Of a DNA stretch of 64,000 nucleotides, positions 9,222 through 19,932 are shown one piece after another (positions within the stretch are counted from its first letter, which is position 1; each line of letters starts with the position of its first letter). Under the pieces are notes generated by a model. That model was not told the origin of the DNA and did not search any database. It worked only from the letters and a program-made list of their open reading frames with translations. The stretch comes from Sphingopyxis sp. USTB-05 (GTDB lineage: Bacteria > Pseudomonadota > Alphaproteobacteria > Sphingomonadales > Sphingomonadaceae): the NCBI RefSeq assembly GCF_023822045.1, contig NZ_CP084712.1, forward strand, positions 930,001-994,000, read 5' to 3'. The translations under genes were made by a program, and so were the position numbers.

Positions 9222-10628
9222 ATGAACGCGCCGACGAATATCCAGCCCGCGAACACCCAATGGTCCGAAAAGCGTTTCGGTCCCGATACGCAGCATTGGC
9301 TGCCGCGCAACTCGGGCTCGACGCTCGACCATATCCCCGGCGAAGACGGTTTGCCCGTGCTCGGCACCACGCTCGACCAATTGCGCGACTATCCAGGCTT
9401 TGCGAACCGGATGGTCGCGAAATATGGCCGCGTCTATCGAAGCAACAGCTTTGGCGGGCGCAGCGTCGCGCTCCACGGTCCCGAGGCGAACGAACTTGTG
9501 ATGTTCGACCGCGAGAAGATCTTCTCGTCCGAACAGGGCTGGGGACCGGTACTCAACCTGCTCTTCCCGCGCGGTCTGATGTTGATGGATTTTGAAAAGC
9601 ATCGCGCCGACCGCAAGATATTGTCGGTCGCGTTCAAACCCGAACCGATGCGCCACTATGCCGATTCGCTGAACGAAGGGATTCGCGACCGTGTCGGCCA
9701 GTGGAGCGGCAAGACGTTCAAATTCTATCCGGCGATCAAGGAACTGACCCTCGATCTCGCTGCGACCAGCTTTCTCGGTATCCCGTGGGGACCGGAGGCG
9801 GACAAGGTCAACAAGGCCTTCGTCGACATGGTGCAGGCGTCGATCGGCGTCGTCCGCGTGCCCTTGCCCTTCACCGCGATGGGCCGCGGCGCAAAGGGGC
9901 GCGCCTTTCTGGTGGAATATTTCGGCAAGATGGTCCCCGAACGGCGCGAGGGCACGGGCGAGGATATGTTCAGTCAGATTTGTCGGACGCGCGACGACAA
10001 TGGCGAATATATGTCGGTCGAGGCGATCGTCGACCATATGAACTTTCTGATGATGGCCGCGCACGACACGATCACCAGCTCGATCACGACGCTCGTCTGG
10101 GAACTCGCGCGCAATCCGGAATGGCAGGACAAGCTGCGCGAGGAAATGCTGAGCGTCGCGCCGGCGGGCGAGGGCGTCGGGCATAACAGCCTTGGTCAGC
10201 TCGAAATGACCGAATGGGCGTTCAAGGAAGCGCTGCGGCTCGTCCCCCCGGTCCCGAGCTTCCCGCGCCGAGCGCTCAGGGATTTCGAATATGGCGGCTA
10301 CCGCATCCCCGCGGGCACCTCGGTCGGCGTCAGCCCTGCCTATACGCATATGATGGAGGAGCATTGGCCCGAGCCGGCAAAGTTCGACCCGATGCGCTTT
10401 TCGCCTGAGGTCGCGCGTGAGCGGCACAAATATGCGTGGGTGCCCTTCGGCGGCGGCGCGCATATGTGCCTTGGCCTTCACTTCGCCTATATGCAGGCGA
10501 AAATCTTCTTCCACCATGTCATCACAACGCACCGCATCATCGTGGCGGACGGCTATGCGCCCGAATGGCAGGTGCTTCCGATCCCGCGGCCGAAGGACGG
10601 GCTGACCGTGAGTTTCGTTCCGCTGTGA
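9222..10628 (+). CDS. Cytochrome P450
   Basis: A haem-thiolate monooxygenase of 468 residues, probably soluble. The I-helix oxygen-activation motif is AAHDT (279-283), the K-helix ExxR is E336-R339, and the haem loop FGGGAHMCLG carries the axial ligand Cys416. The A-A-H-D-T form replaces the commoner AGxxT. No N-terminal membrane anchor is present. ATG 9222 follows a GAGGA-type ribosome site; 90 bases of open frame upstream show no conservation features. No ferredoxin or reductase gene is adjacent, so its electron partner is encoded elsewhere. Substrate unknown; sterol-, fatty-acid- and xenobiotic-type P450s are all possible. Confidence 0.92.
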   Translation: MNAPTNIQPANTQWSEKRFGPDTQHWLPRNSGSTLDHIPGEDGLPVLGTTLDQLRDYPGFANRMVAKYGRVYRSNSFGGRSVALHGPEANELVMFDREKIFSSEQGWGPVLNLLFPRGLMLMDFEKHRADRKILSVAFKPEPMRHYADSLNEGIRDRVGQWSGKTFKFYPAIKELTLDLAATSFLGIPWGPEADKVNKAFVDMVQASIGVVRVPLPFTAMGRGAKGRAFLVEYFGKMVPERREGTGEDMFSQICRTRDDNGEYMSVEAIVDHMNFLMMAAHDTITSSITTLVWELARNPEWQDKLREEMLSVAPAGEGVGHNSLGQLEMTEWAFKEALRLVPPVPSFPRRALRDFEYGGYRIPAGTSVGVSPAYTHMMEEHWPEPAKFDPMRFSPEVARERHKYAWVPFGGGAHMCLGLHFAYMQAKIFFHHVITTHRIIVADGYAPEWQVLPIPRPKDGLTVSFVPL

Positions 10629-10796
10629 TCTGAGGGCGAAACGACCGGCGCTCCGCCGCAAACGGAGGGGGCCTCTGGCCGATGCCGATGGCTGCCGGAG
10701 CGTGAAAATTGCGCTGTTGATAGCGTTCCCATGCGGCTATGCTGCCATTGACTGGGTCGCGTTGAAACCGAGCGGCCTCGGCGTGGGGAGGGCAAA

Positions 10797-12200
10797 TTGG
10801 CGTCACATATGGTCGATGAACTGATCCGCGCCGTCAGCGACGTTATCGGCGCGCACGGGCCCGCGGTGAACGCCGCGCAAAGCTACGCGCCCAGCGATTA
10901 CAGCATCCATTTCTTCCTGCAAATCGCGGTGATCCTGCTCGTGTGCCGCGTCGTCGGCTGGCTCGCGCACCGCTTCATGAGCCAACCGCAGGTGGTCGGC
11001 GAGATGATCGCCGGCGTCGTGCTCGGCCCGTCGCTCTTCGGGCTATTCTTTCCCGAATTTCAGGCAGCGCTGTTCCCGAAAGAGACGCGCAATATTCTAT
11101 ACGTCGGAGCGCAGTTCGGCGTCGGGCTCTACATGTTTCTGGTCGGAACGACGCTGCGCCTCGATCATTTCCGGTCGAAGGCGAAGAGCGCGGTCGGCGT
11201 GTCCGTGGCGGGCATCGTCGCGCCCTTCCTGTTTGCTGCGGCGATTACTCCCTTCCTGCTCGACATCCCCGGCCTTTTTACCCAGGGGCTGGGCCAAGGC
11301 AGCGCGACTTTGTTCATGGGCGCGTGCATCGCACTCACCGCCTTCCCGATGCTCGCGCGCATCATCAACGAACGCGGCCTTGCGAACACCTCGCTAGGCA
11401 CGTTGACCCTGACTGCCGGCGCTTTCGACGATGCCGTGTCGTGGTGCGTGCTGGCAATCGTGCTTGCGACCTTCGGCGCCGGCGCGGGCGTCGCGCTGCT
11501 TGCGATTGTCGGCGGGGTGGGCTTCGCGCTTTTCATGTTCTTCGTCGGCCGCAAACTTCTGATCCCGCTCGGCCGCGCTGTCGAGGCGAAGGGCGAGTTG
11601 ACGGATGGGTGGCTGGCGGTGGTGTTGATGGCCTATGCGATGGCGGCGTTTTTCATGGACGCGGTCGGCATACACGCGGTGTTCGGCGGATTCCTGCTCG
11701 GCGCATGCATGCCGCGCGGGCTGTTGACCGAAGAGATCAAGAAGAAGATCGAGCCGATGACGGTCGTTTTTCTGCTGCCGATGTTCTTCACTTATTCGGG
11801 CCTCAACACACAATTGACCACGGTGAACAGCCTGTCGCTGCTGGCGATCGCAGCGGGCATATTGTTCGTCTCAATCGCGGCGAAATTCGGAGCCTGCTGG
11901 CTTGCGGCACGCCTTGCGGGGGAAGATAATCGGACGGCGATGGGCATCGGCGCATTGATGAACGCGCGTGGGCTGATGGAATTGATCATCATCAACATCG
12001 GCCTGCAAAAGGGAATCATCGGCCCGACCTTGTTCGCGATCATGGTCCTGATGGCGATCGTCACCACTGTGATGGCGGGACCGTTGTTCGAACTGCTCTA
12101 TGGCCGCAAGGCGCGCGAGCAGGGGGAACTCGGTGCGCTGGGCACCGAAGGGCCCGATGACGCCCGCGCCAAAGAACGGCTGGCCACCGAACCCGCCTGA
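10797..12200 (+). CDS. CPA2-type cation:proton antiporter (KefB-like membrane domain)
   Basis: 467 residues with 12 or so hydrophobic segments and the Na_H_exchanger fold of the CPA2 family: 'VVGEMIAGVVLGPSLFG' near residue 65, the 'GAFDDAVSW' Asp pair in the ion-binding helix (around 210) and a terminal 'NARGLMELII' segment. No TrkA-N domain follows, unlike full-length KefB/C, so it is a bare exchanger, probably for Na+ or K+ against H+. TTG 10797 has GGAGG five bases upstream; ATG 10809 is the alternative start and would remove four residues. The ion specificity is unknown. Confidence 0.85.
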   Translation: MASHMVDELIRAVSDVIGAHGPAVNAAQSYAPSDYSIHFFLQIAVILLVCRVVGWLAHRFMSQPQVVGEMIAGVVLGPSLFGLFFPEFQAALFPKETRNILYVGAQFGVGLYMFLVGTTLRLDHFRSKAKSAVGVSVAGIVAPFLFAAAITPFLLDIPGLFTQGLGQGSATLFMGACIALTAFPMLARIINERGLANTSLGTLTLTAGAFDDAVSWCVLAIVLATFGAGAGVALLAIVGGVGFALFMFFVGRKLLIPLGRAVEAKGELTDGWLAVVLMAYAMAAFFMDAVGIHAVFGGFLLGACMPRGLLTEEIKKKIEPMTVVFLLPMFFTYSGLNTQLTTVNSLSLLAIAAGILFVSIAAKFGACWLAARLAGEDNRTAMGIGALMNARGLMELIIINIGLQKGIIGPTLFAIMVLMAIVTTVMAGPLFELLYGRKAREQGELGALGTEGPDDARAKERLATEPA

Positions 12201-12270
12201 ATCGGCACAAGCGCCGTCATCGAGCGGGACGGCGCTTTCAACGAGCGGAAAATTATGCTGTGCGGGACGA

Positions 12271-12987
12271 GTGAAGACTCTGCGCCCCTATCTGATCTGG
12301 TTCGGCGCCGCGGTCCTTGTGACCATCGGTGCGATCCTTGGCATGCAGTGGGTGCGAGCGCATCCCGAGCATGTTCCGGGGACACGCTTCGAACTCGCGC
12401 ATCCATGGGGCTGGGCCACGCACCGAAAGCTGGAGACGCTCGCCAGCGACGACACCGCCTGTTTCGCTGCGTTCGACCGTGCGGGGGCGGGCTATCTCAG
12501 GCGCCCCGCGATCGGCACTGGCATGTGTCGCGCGAGCCAGCGAATGATCCTGACCAGCAACAAATTCGCGCCGACGATGCGCCCCGCGAATGTCGCGCCC
12601 GGCTGCGCGGTCACGGCGGCTCTCATTCTCTGGAATCGCGACGTCATTCAGCCGCTCGCCGAAAAATATTTTGGGCAAAAGGTCGTCGAACTCGAAAATC
12701 TTGGCAGCTATAATTGCCGCAAGATCGCGGGCGAGCAGGCGCAGAGCCAGCATTCGACCGCCAACGCGATCGACATTTCGGCCTTCGTCCTTGCCGACGG
12801 CACGCGCATCTCGCTGATCAACGACTGGGCGCCCGGCGACAAGCGCAGCGAGTTCCTCCACGAAGTCCGCGACGAAAGCTGCGGCCTGTTCAGCACGATA
12901 TTGTCGCCCGATTATAATCGGGCGCACGCCGACCATTTCCATCTCGACATGGCGGCGCGGACGGCGGGCTGGACCGTCTGCCGCTAA
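12271..12987 (+). CDS. Extensin-like C-terminal domain protein (M15-like fold)
   Basis: About 238 residues. One N-terminal membrane segment (LIWFGAAVLVTIGAILGM) is followed by the extensin-like C domain common in alphaproteobacteria. Motifs HSTANAIDIS and DHFHLD resemble the metal ligands of VanY/M15 D,D-carboxypeptidases, and several Cys residues suggest a periplasmic disulfide-bonded protein. A role in cell-wall peptide cleavage is inferred from those motifs, not proven for the family. GTG 12271 is chosen because the upstream extension overlaps the antiporter gene. Its stop overlaps the convergent methyltransferase stop by four bases. Confidence 0.8.
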   Translation: MKTLRPYLIWFGAAVLVTIGAILGMQWVRAHPEHVPGTRFELAHPWGWATHRKLETLASDDTACFAAFDRAGAGYLRRPAIGTGMCRASQRMILTSNKFAPTMRPANVAPGCAVTAALILWNRDVIQPLAEKYFGQKVVELENLGSYNCRKIAGEQAQSQHSTANAIDISAFVLADGTRISLINDWAPGDKRSEFLHEVRDESCGLFSTILSPDYNRAHADHFHLDMAARTAGWTVCR

Positions 12988-13715
12988 CGCCCGATACGCG
13001 GGATGAGCATTCCGACGCGCCTGCGATAGCCGACATAGGCCTCGCCGAAGATGTCGATCAGATCGCGTTCCTCGTAACGGATCGCGATCAGCATATAGAT
13101 CGACACGCCGACCGCGAGCAGCAGATGCCCGACCGTCATCACCGGCGTCGCCCAAAAAGCGATGAAGAAGCCCGAATAGAGCGGATGGCGGACGAACCTG
13201 TAGAAGAAAGGTTGGCGAAGTACCGGCGGCGCTGCCGCACGCTCGCGGAGCGCGAACCAGGCCTGTTGCAGTCCGAACAGTTCGAAATGATTGATCAGGA
13301 AGGTGCTCGTCAGCACGATCAGCCAGCCACTAGCGAACAGCAACCAGAGGATCGCGGCGCCCGCACCATGGGTCACGGTCCACACCGGCGCGGTTAGCTG
13401 ATGCCAGAAGGCCATCAGCACGATCAGCGCCGCGCTGGCGAACAGCACATAGGTGCTGCGCTCGATCGGCACGGGGACGATGCGCGTCCAGCCCGCCTTG
13501 AACCCCGGCCGCGCCATCACGCTGTGCTGGATGCCGAACAACGCGATCAGCGCCGTATCGATCAGCGCGGCTTTACCGGGCGATGCCACGCGCGCGAAGT
13601 CGACCGTCACCGGCACAAGCGAAAGATTGCCGACGAAGGCGATCAGGTACAAAAAGGTCGCGAAAAAGATCGCATAAGCCACTGCGGCATAAAGCAAATA
13701 GAGCGCACGCATCAT
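12984..13715 (-). CDS. MddA/NnrU-like membrane methyltransferase (ICMT-like fold)
   Basis: 243 residues with five or six membrane helices. The C-terminal region RFVRHPLYSGFFIAFW followed by a 'RYEERDL...FGEAYVGYRRRV' tail is the SAM-binding signature of isoprenylcysteine-methyltransferase-like proteins. Overall it is closest to the group that contains methanethiol S-methyltransferase MddA and NnrU. It begins 55 bases after sufA and may be the last gene of the suf transcript. Two adjacent ATGs are possible starts (13715 and 13712), with AGGGG five bases before the first. Substrate (methanethiol or another thiol) is inference. Confidence 0.7.
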   Translation of the reverse strand: MMRALYLLYAAVAYAIFFATFLYLIAFVGNLSLVPVTVDFARVASPGKAALIDTALIALFGIQHSVMARPGFKAGWTRIVPVPIERSTYVLFASAALIVLMAFWHQLTAPVWTVTHGAGAAILWLLFASGWLIVLTSTFLINHFELFGLQQAWFALRERAAAPPVLRQPFFYRFVRHPLYSGFFIAFWATPVMTVGHLLLAVGVSIYMLIAIRYEERDLIDIFGEAYVGYRRRVGMLIPRIGR

Positions 13716-13770
13716 GACAGCCCCTGCTATTTCAGAGGCGTTATAGCAGATTTCGCGCGGAAATGCGCGC

Positions 13771-14127
13771 CTAGACGGTAAAGCTCTCGCCGCAACCGCA
13801 CGCGCCCTTGGCGTTCGGGTTCTCAAACACGAAGCCCGCGGCGAAATCGTCCTCGACCCAGTCCATCGTGCTGCCGATCAGGTAAAGCACCGACGCGCCG
13901 TCGATATAGAAGACGCCGCCTGGGGTCTCGATCTTCTCGTCGAACTTCTGCTCTTCGGTCACATAATCGACCGAATAGGCGAGGCCCGAACAGCCGCGGC
14001 GCGGCGTCGACAGGCGCACGCCGATCGCGCCCTCGGGCGCCGACGCCATCAGCTTCGCGATGCGCGCTTCGGCTCCGGCGGTGAGGGCGACGGCGGCGGG
14101 GCGTGCGCGGGTTTTCGTCTCGGTCAT
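13771..14127 (-). CDS. sufA: A-type iron-sulfur carrier SufA/IscA family
   Basis: 118 residues. The HesB/IscA fold is recognisable and the three cluster-binding cysteines are Cys46 (RRGCSG) and Cys110/Cys112 (GACGCGESF). A-type carriers accept Fe-S clusters from the SufBCD scaffold and hand them to apo-proteins. ATG 14127 shares one base with the stop of the preceding DUF59 gene (TAATG), so translation is coupled. An 18-codon upstream extension would lie inside that gene and is rejected. Confidence 0.93.
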   Translation of the reverse strand: MTETKTRARPAAVALTAGAEARIAKLMASAPEGAIGVRLSTPRRGCSGLAYSVDYVTEEQKFDEKIETPGGVFYIDGASVLYLIGSTMDWVEDDFAAGFVFENPNAKGACGCGESFTV

Positions 14128-14597
14128 TACAGCATTCCCAGTTCGAGGCGCGCTTCGTCGCTCATATTCTGTGGGCTCCACGGCGGATCCCAGACCAGAT
14201 TGACCTCGGCATCGCCGACGCCCGGAACCGCACCGACGCGCAATTCGACCTCGGCGGGCATCGATTCAGCGACCGGGCAGTGCGGCGTGGTCAGCGTCAT
14301 CGTGACCATCACATGACCCTCGTCGATCTCGACATTGTAGATGAGGCCAAGATCATAGATGTTCACCGGGATTTCCGGGTCGAAGATGTCCTTCAGCGCG
14401 TTGATCACGGCTTCGTACAGGTCGCCGCCGACCGCGCCGGTTTCTACCGCCGCGGGCTTGGCCGCAAGAAAGCCTTCGAGATAGTCGCGCTTGCGTTCAA
14501 GCTTTTCGGGCGCAGTCTCTGCATCCTCGACGCGCGCCTTGGGCGGCGCCTCGACGCTCGCGACTTCTTCAACCTTGATCATCCGATCCTCGCTCAT
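14127..14597 (-). CDS. SUF-associated DUF59 (MIP18-family) protein, SufT-like
   Basis: 156 residues. The N-terminal ~50 residues are charged and unconserved-looking. The MIP18/DUF59 domain covers ~55-150, with DPEIPVNIYDLGLIY and a 'TTPHCPVAESMP' block that holds the family's conserved Cys. DUF59 proteins assist Fe-S cluster assembly or delivery, shown for SufT in other bacteria. It overlaps sufS (four bases) and abuts sufA, so it belongs to the suf operon. Confidence 0.9.
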   Translation of the reverse strand: MSEDRMIKVEEVASVEAPPKARVEDAETAPEKLERKRDYLEGFLAAKPAAVETGAVGGDLYEAVINALKDIFDPEIPVNIYDLGLIYNVEIDEGHVMVTMTLTTPHCPVAESMPAEVELRVGAVPGVGDAEVNLVWDPPWSPQNMSDEARLELGML

Positions 14598-15838
14598 CCG
14601 AAAATCCTCTCGACGCGGGCGAGGCCATCGATCAGCGCCGCCACATCGTCGTCATTATTGTACACACCGAAGCTCGCACGCGCGGTCGCAGCTACGCCCA
14701 GATGCTCCATCAGCGGCTGTGCGCAATGGTGCCCGGCGCGGATCGCGACCCCGCTTTCGTCCAAGATAGTGCCGATGTCGTGCGGATGAACCCCCGCCAT
14801 CGCAAAACTCACGATTCCGGCACTGTTTTCGGGGCCGAAGAGCGTGATGCTGTTCTTGCGCGCGAGTGCTTCGCGCAGTGTGCCGACTAGCGACACCTCA
14901 TGCGCGTGGATCGCGTCGATGCCGATCGCTTCGACATAATCGACCGCCGCCGCAAGCCCGATCGCCTCGATGATCGCGGGCGTGCCGGCCTCGAAGCGGG
15001 TGGGGGCGGGGGCGTAGGTCGTCTTGGCGAACGTCACACGGTCGATCATCGAACCGCCGCCCTGCCAGGGCGGAAGCGTGTCGAGCTTGTCGCTCCACAG
15101 CACGCCAATCCCCGTAGGGCCGTAAAGCTTGTGGCCCGAGAAAGCGTAATAGTCGCAGCCGAGCGCCGCGACATCGACCGGCAGCCGCGGCACCGCCTGA
15201 CAGCCGTCGATCAGCAATTCGGCGCCGACGCGGTGCGCGATCTCGGCAGCGCGTGCGACGTCGAGCGGGCTGCCGAGCACGTTCGAGACATGCGCGAAGG
15301 CGACCATATTATGTTCGGGGGTCAGCAGCTTTTCGGCGGCGTCGAGGTCTATGCAGCCGTCCGTGGTCAGCGGACACACATCAACCTGCCAGCCTGCAAG
15401 CTGCCAGGGCACGATATTGCTGTGATGTTCGAGCATCGACAGCAGTACGCGACCCTTCTTCGGATGCGAATAAGCGACCAGATTGATCGCCTCGGTCGCG
15501 CCGCGCACGAATGCGATCTCATTCTCTCGCGCGCCGATAAAGGCCGCAATCCGCCGTCGCGCCGCTTCATAGGCGAGCGTCATGTCGGCCGACCGCGCAT
15601 AGACGCCGCGGTGAACGGTCGCATAGTCGCGGCCCATTGCGTTCACGGTGGCGTCGATCACCGCCTGTGGCTTCTGCGCGGTCGCGGCTGTGTCGAGATA
15701 GTGCCAGCCCGGCGTCAGGCCGGGGAATTGATCTCTAATCCCGTTCGTGTCGAGCGACGTTGAGACACCCCTAATGCGCGCACTACCGTTGGGCATCGCG
15801 ACTTCGCTCGATGCGAACGGGGACGGGAGGTTGGTCAC
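14594..15838 (-). CDS. sufS: Cysteine desulfurase SufS
   Basis: A PLP enzyme (group II desulfurase) that takes sulfur from cysteine for cluster assembly. 414 residues. The PLP lysine lies in SGHKLYGP, and catalytic Cys372 lies in RAGHHCAQP. GTG 15838 overlaps the sufD stop (GTGA). The first ~33 codons are odd: conserved SufS sequence only begins at about 'RDQFPGL', and the 28 or so residues before it are a translated copy of a dispersed palindromic repeat. ATG 15796, inside the repeat, is the only other plausible start. No SufE gene is visible in the window. Confidence 0.94.
   Translation of the reverse strand: MTNLPSPFASSEVAMPNGSARIRGVSTSLDTNGIRDQFPGLTPGWHYLDTAATAQKPQAVIDATVNAMGRDYATVHRGVYARSADMTLAYEAARRRIAAFIGARENEIAFVRGATEAINLVAYSHPKKGRVLLSMLEHHSNIVPWQLAGWQVDVCPLTTDGCIDLDAAEKLLTPEHNMVAFAHVSNVLGSPLDVARAAEIAHRVGAELLIDGCQAVPRLPVDVAALGCDYYAFSGHKLYGPTGIGVLWSDKLDTLPPWQGGGSMIDRVTFAKTTYAPAPTRFEAGTPAIIEAIGLAAAVDYVEAIGIDAIHAHEVSLVGTLREALARKNSITLFGPENSAGIVSFAMAGVHPHDIGTILDESGVAIRAGHHCAQPLMEHLGVAATARASFGVYNNDDDVAALIDGLARVERIFG
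15734..15822. repeat. Palindromic dispersed repeat (copy R1) inside the 5' end of sufS
   Basis: About 90 bp with ~30-bp imperfect inverted arms, centred on TCGAGCGA(A/C)GT and its complement TCGACTTCGCTCGA-like arm. A close relative lies at 31434-31522; a shorter palindrome of similar composition is at 38537-38603. This copy is read in frame within sufS, where one arm encodes GVSTSLDTNGI. The same peptide is encoded in the equivalent frame of the 31.4-kb copy, confirming the repeat origin. Confidence 0.85.
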
Positions 15839-16560
15839 ACCAACTCTCCCAGCTTCGCGAGCGCCAGCGCCTGCAGCTGTTCTTCATCCTCGGCGCCATC
15901 GAACACGCCGGCAACGAACGCCTGCAGCATCAGCTTCTTCGCCTCGCCGGGCGGCAACCCGCGCGACTGGAGGTAATAAAGCGCCATGGCGTCGAGTTCG
16001 CCGATCGCGCAGCCGTGCGCGCATTTCACATCGTCGGCAAAGATTTCGAGTTCGGGCTTGGCGTTGGCGGTGGCGCTGCGGTCGAGCAGCATCGCCTTCA
16101 CATCCTGCTCGCTGTCGGTCTGCTGCGCATCGCGCGCGACGGCGACTTTGCCGAGATAGGTGCCGGTAGCGGTCCCGCCGAGCACCGACCGCACGACCTG
16201 CAGCGACGTCGCGCCGGGTTCGGCGTGGGTGACGGTGGTGACGATCTCCAGATTCTGCGTACCGCCGCCGATCTGCGCCGCGCCCAGGTGGAAGTCGGCG
16301 CCCTCGTGCAGGATTACATTGAGTTCGATGCGGCCATAAGCGCCGCCGATGTTGAGCACATGCAGCGATGCGGCCGCGCCCTTGCCGAGCACCAGGTCGA
16401 TCTGCCGGATCTCGCCGGCGTCCTGCACGATCGCGCGCGCAAACTTGCCGCCGGCAGGCACGATGATGCTCTCGGGCGCAGGTAGCGGCCATGCCGCGGT
16501 AACCGCGTCGATGTCGCTATAGCGCCACGCTTCGTCGCGGCGGGTGGGGAGGGCGGTCAT
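15835..16560 (-). CDS. sufD: Fe-S cluster assembly scaffold SufD
   Basis: 241 residues, a short SufD. The beta-helix region and C-terminal helices carry the family pattern: DVKCAHGCAIGELD (around 185), the conserved SufD Cys/His block, and 'YYLQSRGLPPGEAKKLMLQAF'. SufD partners SufB and SufC in the SufBC2D scaffold. ATG 16560 overlaps the stop of the 104-residue gene upstream; a much longer open frame back to 16980 runs through sufC and is a shadow. Confidence 0.92.
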   Translation of the reverse strand: MTALPTRRDEAWRYSDIDAVTAAWPLPAPESIIVPAGGKFARAIVQDAGEIRQIDLVLGKGAAASLHVLNIGGAYGRIELNVILHEGADFHLGAAQIGGGTQNLEIVTTVTHAEPGATSLQVVRSVLGGTATGTYLGKVAVARDAQQTDSEQDVKAMLLDRSATANAKPELEIFADDVKCAHGCAIGELDAMALYYLQSRGLPPGEAKKLMLQAFVAGVFDGAEDEEQLQALALAKLGELV

Positions 16561-16867
16561 GGCCGGCGCTCCGCCCATTTGCGGCGAAAATCGGCGAGCA
16601 GCGTCGATTTGCGCTTGTCGATGCACGCCTTGACCTCGGCCTGGCTCGACGCCCCCTTTTTCACGCAAGCCGCGCTCGTCTTGCAGAGCTGTGCGTCGAG
16701 GCGCGCGTTGCCGCTGCTTTCGCTGAGGTCGCAATGGTAACGCCCTTTGGCGTCGCGGCCGACCATTACTGCAAGGCTTCCCAGCTTCTGTGCGATCACG
16801 ACGATTTCCTCGTCGGTCGGCACTGGTTCGGGCGCCTGCGCAATTGTCAGAAGGGCGAGGGCGAGGA

Positions 16868-16871
<4 letters not shown>
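16557..16871 (-). CDS. Small secreted protein within the suf operon (unknown)
   Basis: 104 residues. The first ~14 residues (MILALALLTIAQAP) look like a short signal peptide, so the mature protein would be periplasmic. The rest is polar, with three spaced Cys residues (in HCDLS, QLCKTSAACVKK and KACIDKRK) and a basic C terminus. It overlaps sufC at its start and sufD at its stop by four bases each, so it is translated with the operon. I know no family for it. A secreted product encoded in a cytoplasmic cluster-assembly operon is unexpected. Confidence 0.72.
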
Positions 16872-17611
<740 letters not shown>

Positions 17612-17613
17612 GA

Positions 17614-17825
17614 TTAAGCCTGATAGGAATTGATGAGTTCTTTGAGCTTTTCAGCGAGCCCACGTGCTGAATCCACTGTCAGAACCACGATTGTGTCTTG
17701 GTCTTCATCCCAGTTCCGCTCTTGGCGAATGGTAATGTTTCCATAAGCGTTGATGTAAGCAGCGACGCCTTGGACGCTGTGCTGAACGACGTCTTCGTTT
17801 TCAGCGTTCCACTCAAAATCGTCGC

Positions 17826-17829
<4 letters not shown>
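17614..17829 (-). CDS. Small protein between sufB and sufC (unknown)
   Basis: 71 residues, acidic, no signal or membrane segment. The sequence alternates short beta-like stretches ([23 protein letters not shown]) and ends in an amphipathic helix ([15 protein letters not shown]). ATG 17829 overlaps the sufB stop by four bases, and the stop is two bases from sufC. Base composition is less GC-rich than the flanking suf genes, with TTT/AAT-type codons, which may mean a later arrival. No family recognised. Confidence 0.65.
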
Positions 17830-19309
<1,480 letters not shown>

Positions 19310-19313
<4 letters not shown>

Positions 19314-19771
19314 AATCTGATCTCGTCGCCGGCCAGTGCCGGGATCGGCGGAGGGGAGGGGTGTTTCGGGGCGACGCTCAACGTCGCAAGGCTGATGTCC
19401 GCCAGCGCGCCGCGCACGGCGCCATTCACGACGCCCCAGTGCGGTTGCACCTTGCAACTGCCCTCTAGCGAACAATCATGGCGCCCTTCGGCGACGCAGG
19501 AGGTGAGGGCGATCGGTCCTTCGACCACTTCGATGATGTCGGCGACGCTGATCGCGGCCGCGGGCCGCGCGAGCCGCACGCCGCCGCCGCTGCCGCGCGA
19601 CGCGACGAGCAGGCCGGCGCGCGCGAGCTGGCTCACCAGCTTCTGCGCGGTCGGTCCCGGGATGCCCGTCTGTTCGGCGAGCATGCCCGCGTGAATCGGC
19701 ACCGACCCGCACTGGCGGGCGGCGGCGCTCATCAGCACCACGGCATAATCGGCAAGGTTGGACAGGCGCAT
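19310..19771 (-). CDS. Rrf2/IscR-type regulator of the suf operon
   Basis: 153 residues. The winged helix covers ~1-80 ([14 protein letters not shown]..., recognition helix near residues 38-50). Three Cys at 92, 100 and 106 match the cluster-ligand region of IscR/SufR proteins, with X7 and X5 spacing. An Fe-S-sensing repressor controlling its own operon is the established role for suf-linked Rrf2 proteins and is inferred here. The C-terminal ~25 residues are proline-rich and probably disordered. It is first in the operon, and a dyad lies 36 bases upstream. Confidence 0.9.
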
Positions 19772-19806
19772 ATTATTTTCCGTCGCCGTTGCGAACGATT
19801 CTTAAC

Positions 19807-19823
19807 TGGAGCAAATTACTCCA
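19807..19823. promoter_or_regulatory. Candidate operator of the suf operon
   Basis: The dyad TGGAG-N7-CTCCA (TGGAGCAAATTACTCCA) lies 36 bases upstream of the Rrf2 start, in an AT-rich stretch suited to a promoter. Autoregulation by suf-linked Rrf2 proteins is known; that this dyad is its site is inference. Confidence 0.5.
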
Positions 19824-19892
19824 CTTACATAGGCGCGCAATCGCCGCGGCGCAAGCAATCGCGGATATGCGGGGCGATAGAAAAGTTGCCCC

Positions 19893-19932
19893 AAAAAAAA
19901 GGCACCCATCCGGCCAAAGCCAAATGAGTGCC
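19893..19932 (-). terminator. Rho-independent terminator reading minus strand
   Basis: On the minus strand a nine-base-pair stem (GGCACTCAT with ATGGGTGCC, one G-U pair, 14-base loop) is followed by eight T residues. It ends a transcript coming from the AraC-like gene 150 bases away or from an unrecognised RNA between the two, and shields the suf promoter. Confidence 0.8.
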
